Origin: Gnetum montanum
Taxonomy: Eukaryota > Streptophyta > Gnetopsida > Gnetales > Gnetaceae
NCBI GenBank assembly: GCA_015680685.1
Contig: MNCI01008066.1
Coordinates: forward strand, 625,755-689,754
DNA length: 64,000 nt
Direction of reading: 5' to 3'
The position numbers were made by a program, and so were the translations under genes. Each line of letters starts with the position of its first letter. Position 1 is the first letter of the stretch. Below the pieces are notes generated by a model. That model had not been told where the DNA came from and ran no database searches. It saw only the letters and a program-made list of their open reading frames with translations. This document shows, piece after piece, positions 58,695 through 64,000 of the stretch.

Positions 58695-59103
58695 TAATTT
58701 CCAAAACATAAGAAAAAAGGATTATTCTTATCCCAATAATAACACATTAGCTACTTCTCCCCCTTTTTGGACATAACCAAAAAGGACAAAGCATATAAAG
58801 TAAGTGCATAAAATATACTAAGAAAAAGCATTGAGACATATAAATTCCTATGGTAGCCAAGGTTTAGGATAAGTGTGTAGGTTTAGTCGCAAATAAATCA
58901 AAGTAAAAGAAAGAATAAATGGCAAGGTAAACCATGTAAAGATAATAAGAAAATCACACCATCTATCCATAATCATCTACAAACTATTATAGACCATACT
59001 ATAACAAGAGTACAGCTATCCATAATTTTCAAACCACATCAATCACATACATGCAAATTCCCAAAATCACATATAAGAGAACCAAAAATATCTCATCCTT
59101 TTT

Positions 59104-60697
59104 AAGCATCAAAAGGAGAGAAAAAACAACATCTTGAGGTCTCAATCACTAACCTTGGTAGCATCCTCAGACTTAAAATCTGATGCTGCTTTAGATGAAT
59201 GATAAGTCTTCTCTTCATTATCATCACTACTGGTGTTGGATTAGCTGGATTTCTAAGTGTCCTCATCAAAGGACTCAACCTAGTGCACATGAGCTTGCCT
59301 TGGATAAAGCTTTACTAAAAATTGAGAGGAAGCTAGTGGAGCTAATGGAGCTATCAACTGTTGGACTAGAACCCATTGGGATGTGGTCCAAAAGATGCTC
59401 TTTGTAGCTCTTTACTCAAAAGAGCTGGGAGCATTAGCAGGAGATGGAACTGTGTAAGTAGGAGGGACTAGAACATGGTGCTCTAGCTACTCCCCACACT
59501 CTTTAGAGGCTCCTTTGGCTCAAAATGTAACTCCATCCTAGATTCATACATGCATAAAGGGCCTACTGCTGAAGAATGATGTGGAGGAATAACAACATTC
59601 TCCTCACTATCAAACATAGGAGGAGTAGTAATCTTCTCAAGCACTTACCCATCAGAGGAAGGAGGAATCCTAGCTACATCCAACTCTTATGCAAGTAAGA
59701 GAGGTTCCTTTCAAGCTTCTTGATTACTTGTGTAAAGGACTGAAGAAGCTTCTTTAATGATGAACTAAGTTAAGCACTAGTGGATTTGGATCTTCTTAGC
59801 TATAGAGATTCTTCCTTATTTGGTTTTTGAGGCCTGCTACTAGGTCATGCTTTAGCTACATGGGAAGTACTTCTCTTCTCTACATACTCACTAAGACTCC
59901 TCTTGCCTTTCAACAAAGGCAACTCTAGTATAGGTACACCCCTTTGGAAAATTAGTAAGCTAATGAAGTAGGGGTATCCAAGGATTCCTTCCTTCACATA
60001 GAGGCTCAAATATCTCGACAAAGAGTGTGCCCTAGATCAATGATAAAACTATAAGCAAACAATACTATAGAAAACCTTGGGGCGATAGTAGATAATCATA
60101 GCTACTGCCTTTCACCATGATGTTATAAAAAATAATGAGTAACAAGATGGAGGAATCAAAAGTCATTTTTCTCCTCTCAATATGACCCCTATCAAATGAC
60201 ATATCTCTCTCAAATAAAACATCACAAAACTCATCATGTCCAATGGGCATTATACCATTTGTGTAAATATCATGCATAGAATCAATGGTAACCCAGAAGA
60301 CATCAAAACTAGATATGCCTAGAATTTCATTTACAAGTTCAGGAGAGAGTTCAACAACTATTTTCCCAATAGTTGATGTGAATGCCCTAATAACAAAATT
60401 ATATACAATAATATTACAATATAACTCCCTAATAAGCACCTCAGGAACAAGAAAATTCATGGAAATGAAGGTGGTCCACTTCAAAAGCCTAAAGTAATCT
60501 AACAAAGCTTATTTTCTATGAAGTGGAAAAGCAAGAGAATGCTCAAAAATAATAGTAGTGGTTTGAGTTGTTTCAAAGCTATGCTAGGTGCTTGTGCTTC
60601 AAAATTGAGACATGTAGGTAGGTGGCACAATATTGGAACTTCAATTTGAATGTTTCTTGTGTGATTCCCTAGACATTCCAATCTTCTTTTGGGCCAT
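59104..60697 (-). pseudogene. Accessory gene of E in place of pol
   Basis: Starts MAQKKIGMSRESHKKHSN at 60697, 90 bases below a TATA box. After a few stops an open segment (60065-60505) reads LKWTTFISMNFLVPEVLIRE, STIGKIVVELSPELVNEILG (the vRG..v..spe.iN..lG pattern of putative plant transposon proteins), FDVFWVTIDSMHDIYTNG, DRGHIERRKMTFDSSILLL. The rest to 59104 is broken and ends in an acidic Ser/Asp-rich tail (SSDDNEEKTYHSSKAASDFK). It is neither protease, integrase nor RT. The position and layout match the accessory genes of A2 and B1, though the proteins are not obviously homologous. Confidence 0.6.
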
Positions 60698-60783
60698 CAC
60701 TAACAAAAATCGCTACAAATGGTGGAGCCCTAGTCATCTATTTAGGGTATATCTAAAGGAATATGACAAAAATGGGGGTTTTG

Positions 60784-60965
60784 TATTTTATAGTGGTGGA
60801 AAAATGAGGGCTTTGAATGAAAAAGAAGACATCCTTTTTAATAGGAAGACATATTTACCACATGTAAAACTTACAGTAGATGTCTTTTTCTTTCAAGAAA
60901 CATCTTGCCTGCAAACCCCAACAAACTAGAGAGGCATCTTTGTTTTCTCAAAGATGTCTTTGTAC
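60784..60965 (-). promoter_or_regulatory. Internal promoter of E: GAAGACATC cluster plus TATA box
   Basis: Minus-strand TATA box CCACTATAAAATAC (60785-60798). Upstream, 60820-60965, six words of the E LTR family: GAAGACATCC, GGAAGACATA, AGATGTCTTT, GAAACATCTT, GGCATCTTTG, AAGATGTCTTTG. The spacing from array to TATA to ATG is similar to that in the LTR. Confidence 0.65.
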
Positions 60966-61229
60966 AGAAATCTTTCACTTTTTAGATAAATATTTCATCA
61001 AACATAGGGTGAGATTTGGAAAGGCTGCTAATGGTCTATAGTCTTAATAAGAGTTTGAAAATAAAAGAAAAATTTACCTCTAACTACCTATCATGTTGTC
61101 AAAAGGTGATGGAGCTTCAAGAGCTAAAGACTAAGTTTCCTCTTTTGAGGATTCTTCTTTCAACTGAAATTCTCCCATGTTTAAGACATGACTTCCTCTT
61201 ACAAATCTATTGGTGAAAGTATCATGATG

Positions 61230-62975
61230 CCCTTAGTTCAATTTTTTAATTCTCCATTCCTTTTTGACAACTTTTGTCTTTTGAGTTGACATCCAATCTC
61301 CTCTATGATCCTACATAAAAACCTTTCTTGATGCACTTTCATAAAATTGATTTTTATGATATTAATAAGTACTCAAATGATAGAACTTCGAGTTGCACTC
61401 CCATTGTATATGCCCAAAATTATTGCAATAATAACATTGAACCCTCCTATTGTAGAAAAGATGAGTAGAATGAATATGATCAAACTTTTTACGAGCCTTT
61501 TGATTGATAGGAGCTTCTTCTAAAATGGTGCCCTTAATTTTTGGTGATTCCTTTAGATAGGATTATGGTCATACAAGCTCTTCTTCTTGGGAACAACATA
61601 TAAGTACACTTTTATCTTGTGGACTTCTTCCTTGTCCTAGTATCATTTTAAGGGATTCCTTTCCCTTCATTAATCTTTCATTGATTAATTTAACATATGC
61701 AACTTCCACTTTGGCTTGTTCCAAGGATGAGGTTAGCTTCTCATTCTCAGCCCTTAGGTCTGATAATTGTTTATTAAGATCAAAAATAGTCAAATTTAAC
61801 AAATATATTTCATGATATTTAGATTTAACTTGTTTATTTAACTTAGTATAAAGATTTTAAAAATTTAAAAGTTCTTTACACAATATATCAAACCTCTCAT
61901 CGTCATTTAGTTCATCGTCTGATGAATCATCATTAGTCAAGGCCATGTACATGAACTAATAATTTTTTGCATCTTCTTCTACTCCTTCTTTGCTCTACTT
62001 CCCATCATCCCAACTTGTATAGAAGGTGATCTTCTTTACTTCATTAGTGAGTTTATTCTTGAATTGCATCCTGAAGCTACCAGGACATTTTGAGGTCACA
62101 TGGCCTCTTCAACCACACATCCAACATTCTACAAAAGAAAAATCTAAATTAGAGTTTAAGAGATTCTTACCTCTACCTTTGGGATGACTAAATCCTTGTT
62201 GATATGTTCCTTTGTTTCTTCTAGTGATTATTCATTATAGTTTCCTAGTGAAAAAGGCAATCTTATCTTCATTTTCCTCATTATGCTCATTGAGCTTCTT
62301 CTTCTTTGAGGTAGTCTTCAAGGAAATGGGTCTTTCTTGAATAGCTCTTTCACTTATGAGATTCAATTCATAGCCAATGAGAGCACTTTGGAGTTCCTTA
62401 AATTTCATAGTTGAGAAGTCTCTAATTTCCTCCATGGCCATAACCTTCAATCTAAACTCCAGTTGTAAAGTTCTAATCATTTTGATAATGACATCGCTTT
62501 TAGGTAGATTTTTTCTTGTTCCTCTAATTACTACAGCAAGATCATTAGCTCTAGAAAAATAGTCCTTTATTTTCTAACCTTCTTGAATTTTGAGTTTATT
62601 GTACTTACTTTGTAAAACTAATAATTTTGACTACTTAACAATAGATGTTTCCTCATAAGTAGCTTCTAAAGTTTGCCAAATTTCTTTTGTCATTTTACAT
62701 CCTACTACTCTATTAAATTCATATTTATTTAATTCACAATACAAGAAATTTTTTACTTTTAAATCAAACATGAACTTATCCTTTTCCTCTTGTGACCATT
62801 TTTTGCAAGGCTTGATGATGTCAGTGAAGCTATCGATAGGTGGAGTGTAGCCTTCAAGAATTAACTCCCACACTACAAATTCCATGGATTCAAAGAACCC
62901 TTACATTCTAGCTTTCTAGTAGGTGAATTTGAATCCATCAAAAATGGATGACTTTGTGTAAGATGTTCTCTCCAT
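61230..62975 (-). pseudogene. gag of Sirevirus-like Ty1/copia element E
   Basis: Starts MERTSYTKSSIFDGFKFTY at 62975. Ty1/copia gag: VVWELILEGYTPPIDS, WSQEEKDKFMFDLKVKNFLY, MTKEIWQTLEATYEETSIVK, KIKDYFSRANDLAVVIRGT, KVMAMEEIRDFSTMKFKELQ, ALIGYELNL. First knuckle CWMCGxRGHVTSKCPGS (about 62075-62130), then a coiled coil (LTIFDLNKQLSDLRAENEKL) and GRSPQDKS, second knuckle CYYCNNFGHIQWEC (about 61400-61440). Two knuckles around a coiled coil are typical of Sirevirus gag. Few stops; probably the youngest gag in the window. Confidence 0.88.
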
Positions 62976-63010
62976 TGTTCACTCTTGAAGTTGATGATGA
63001 CAAAGAAGAG

Positions 63011-63028
63011 TATTAGGCTTTAATACCA
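63011..63028 (-). promoter_or_regulatory. Primer-binding site of E, initiator-Met type
   Basis: Minus strand TGGTATTAAAGCCTAATA two bases after the LTR end ..ATTCACA; the consensus for initiator tRNA-Met is TGGTATCAGAGCC. Shows a minus-strand element. Confidence 0.8.
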
Positions 63029-63030
63029 CT

Positions 63031-64000
63031 TGTGAATCATTGAACTTAGAAAGGGGGGAATGAATAAGCTTCCTAAATTAAAAAATTGTAACACAAAAGC
63101 ACACACACACCAAATTTAATGTGTTTTTCCAACTTGGGTAGTCCACACTCAGAGGGTAGATCTCTAGCACACCTTCAAACTTTGTTGCTCTTAAATGTGG
63201 TTGAAGGATCCACATCCTATATAGTCTTCAAGCCCTACTCTGGAGTGTCGTGTTGCAACACCAGCAACTTAACCCCCCAAGGCCCTGTCAAGCTTAGAAT
63301 GTAGTTTATAAGCTTCCACAACCTTTACAGCCTTGAGCTCCACTCTAAAGTGTTGTACCATAGCATCAACAACTCAATCCTGTAGGATCCCAACAAGCTC
63401 AAGCAAGATTCCTTCCTACAAGAAGAGCATCAACCCTGCAAGGCAATAAGAAAGAAAAATAACAAGGGATAAATGCAACTTAGTTTGTTAATCCTTATAC
63501 ATTGAGTACAACACACTTTTACAATGAACAAATGATGATACAATGAAGAGCAACAAACATTACAATGACTTACAAGATTATTGTACAATGATTACACATA
63601 ATTTTTCACTCTTCTCATGCATATGATGTCTTCTTATAGCTACCATGTTTTTAAATCCATCTTGGAACTCATGCAATGGCTAGGCAATGGTCACTAATGA
63701 TCATGGAAGACATCTTCTTCATTCCTGATACATCTTTCTACATTTTCCTTCTATTCTAGGAAGATGTCTTTGTCTAGGAAAGATGTCTTTCTAAAATCTT
63801 CATTCTTGGAAGACATCTTTGTCTAATGGAAGACATCTTTTTGAAACTAGCCTACATTCTTTGAAGATGTCTTTCCCTGATGGAAGACATCGCCATCCAA
63901 AGAAAGATGTTTGTTATTTCTTGTAGACGTATTTGCATATGTTCACTTCAATTCTACCCAAACATCTAGTATTTCTCAGAGACATCTTTCTTCATCTTCC
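63031..64000 (-). repeat. 5' LTR of element E (cut by window end)
   Basis: Begins TGTGAATCATTGAACTT; 970 bp in the window, colinear with 57552-58520. TATA CTATATAGG at about 63218-63227 (minus). The GAAGATGTCTTT array occupies 63735-63990. Confidence 0.88.

Overview
This window reads as land-plant nuclear DNA, most likely from a seed plant with a large, repeat-bloated genome (a gymnosperm is possible, but the species cannot be named from sequence alone). I see no single-copy host gene, rRNA or tRNA. Almost everything is LTR retrotransposon inserted into LTR retrotransposon. The copies are old: in-frame TAG/TGA/TAA stand where Gln, Trp or Arg codons are expected, and LTR pairs differ mainly by transitions, as expected for methylated, silenced elements.

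Layout. The outermost element is F, a plus-strand chromovirus-like Ty3 element (5' LTR before 4694, Met-type primer site 4699, gag 4790-5491, integrase and C-terminal pol 55640-57551). It is split by about 50 kb of later insertions. Inside it are two Athila-like elements (tRNA-Asp-type primer site, seen in sister copy A1 at 1-1657): A2 on the minus strand (3' LTR 5492-6343, accessory gene 7090-9769, gag 11446-12958 plus 43429-44062) and A3 on the plus strand (accessory gene 51927-54500, 3' LTR 54677-55552). A2 gag is split at 12958/43429 by B1, a 30.5-kb minus-strand Tat/Ogre-like element with a perfect 5-bp target duplication. B1 gag is split at 28195/38670 by C, a related pol-less element. 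B2, a plus-strand B relative, lies at about 44258-51922 between A2 and A3 and has lost its 3' part. E, a Sirevirus-like Ty1/copia element (57552 to beyond the window end), sits at the F polypurine tract. Nesting is therefore four deep (F > A2 > B1 > C).

The most interesting signal is a module that recurs in three unrelated families (A, B, E). Each carries (1) its own short palindromic motif in an array in the LTR upstream of the LTR TATA box, (2) a second array of the same motif inside the element, next to a separate TATA box, and (3) downstream of that internal promoter a non-gag, non-pol accessory gene. In B1 this gene is antisense, appears to have several introns, and lies inside the putative PR-RT intron of the host element. 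In A2 it has a short first exon and one intron. In E it sits where pol should be. C has its own motif array in the LTR and leader but no recognised accessory gene. I infer a family-specific DNA-binding or anti-silencing system, similar in logic to VANC proteins and their motif arrays in VANDAL transposons; this needs testing.

Sequence quality: two single N bases (6712, 7089) bracket a perfect-looking inverted copy of adjacent DNA, which is probably an assembly error.
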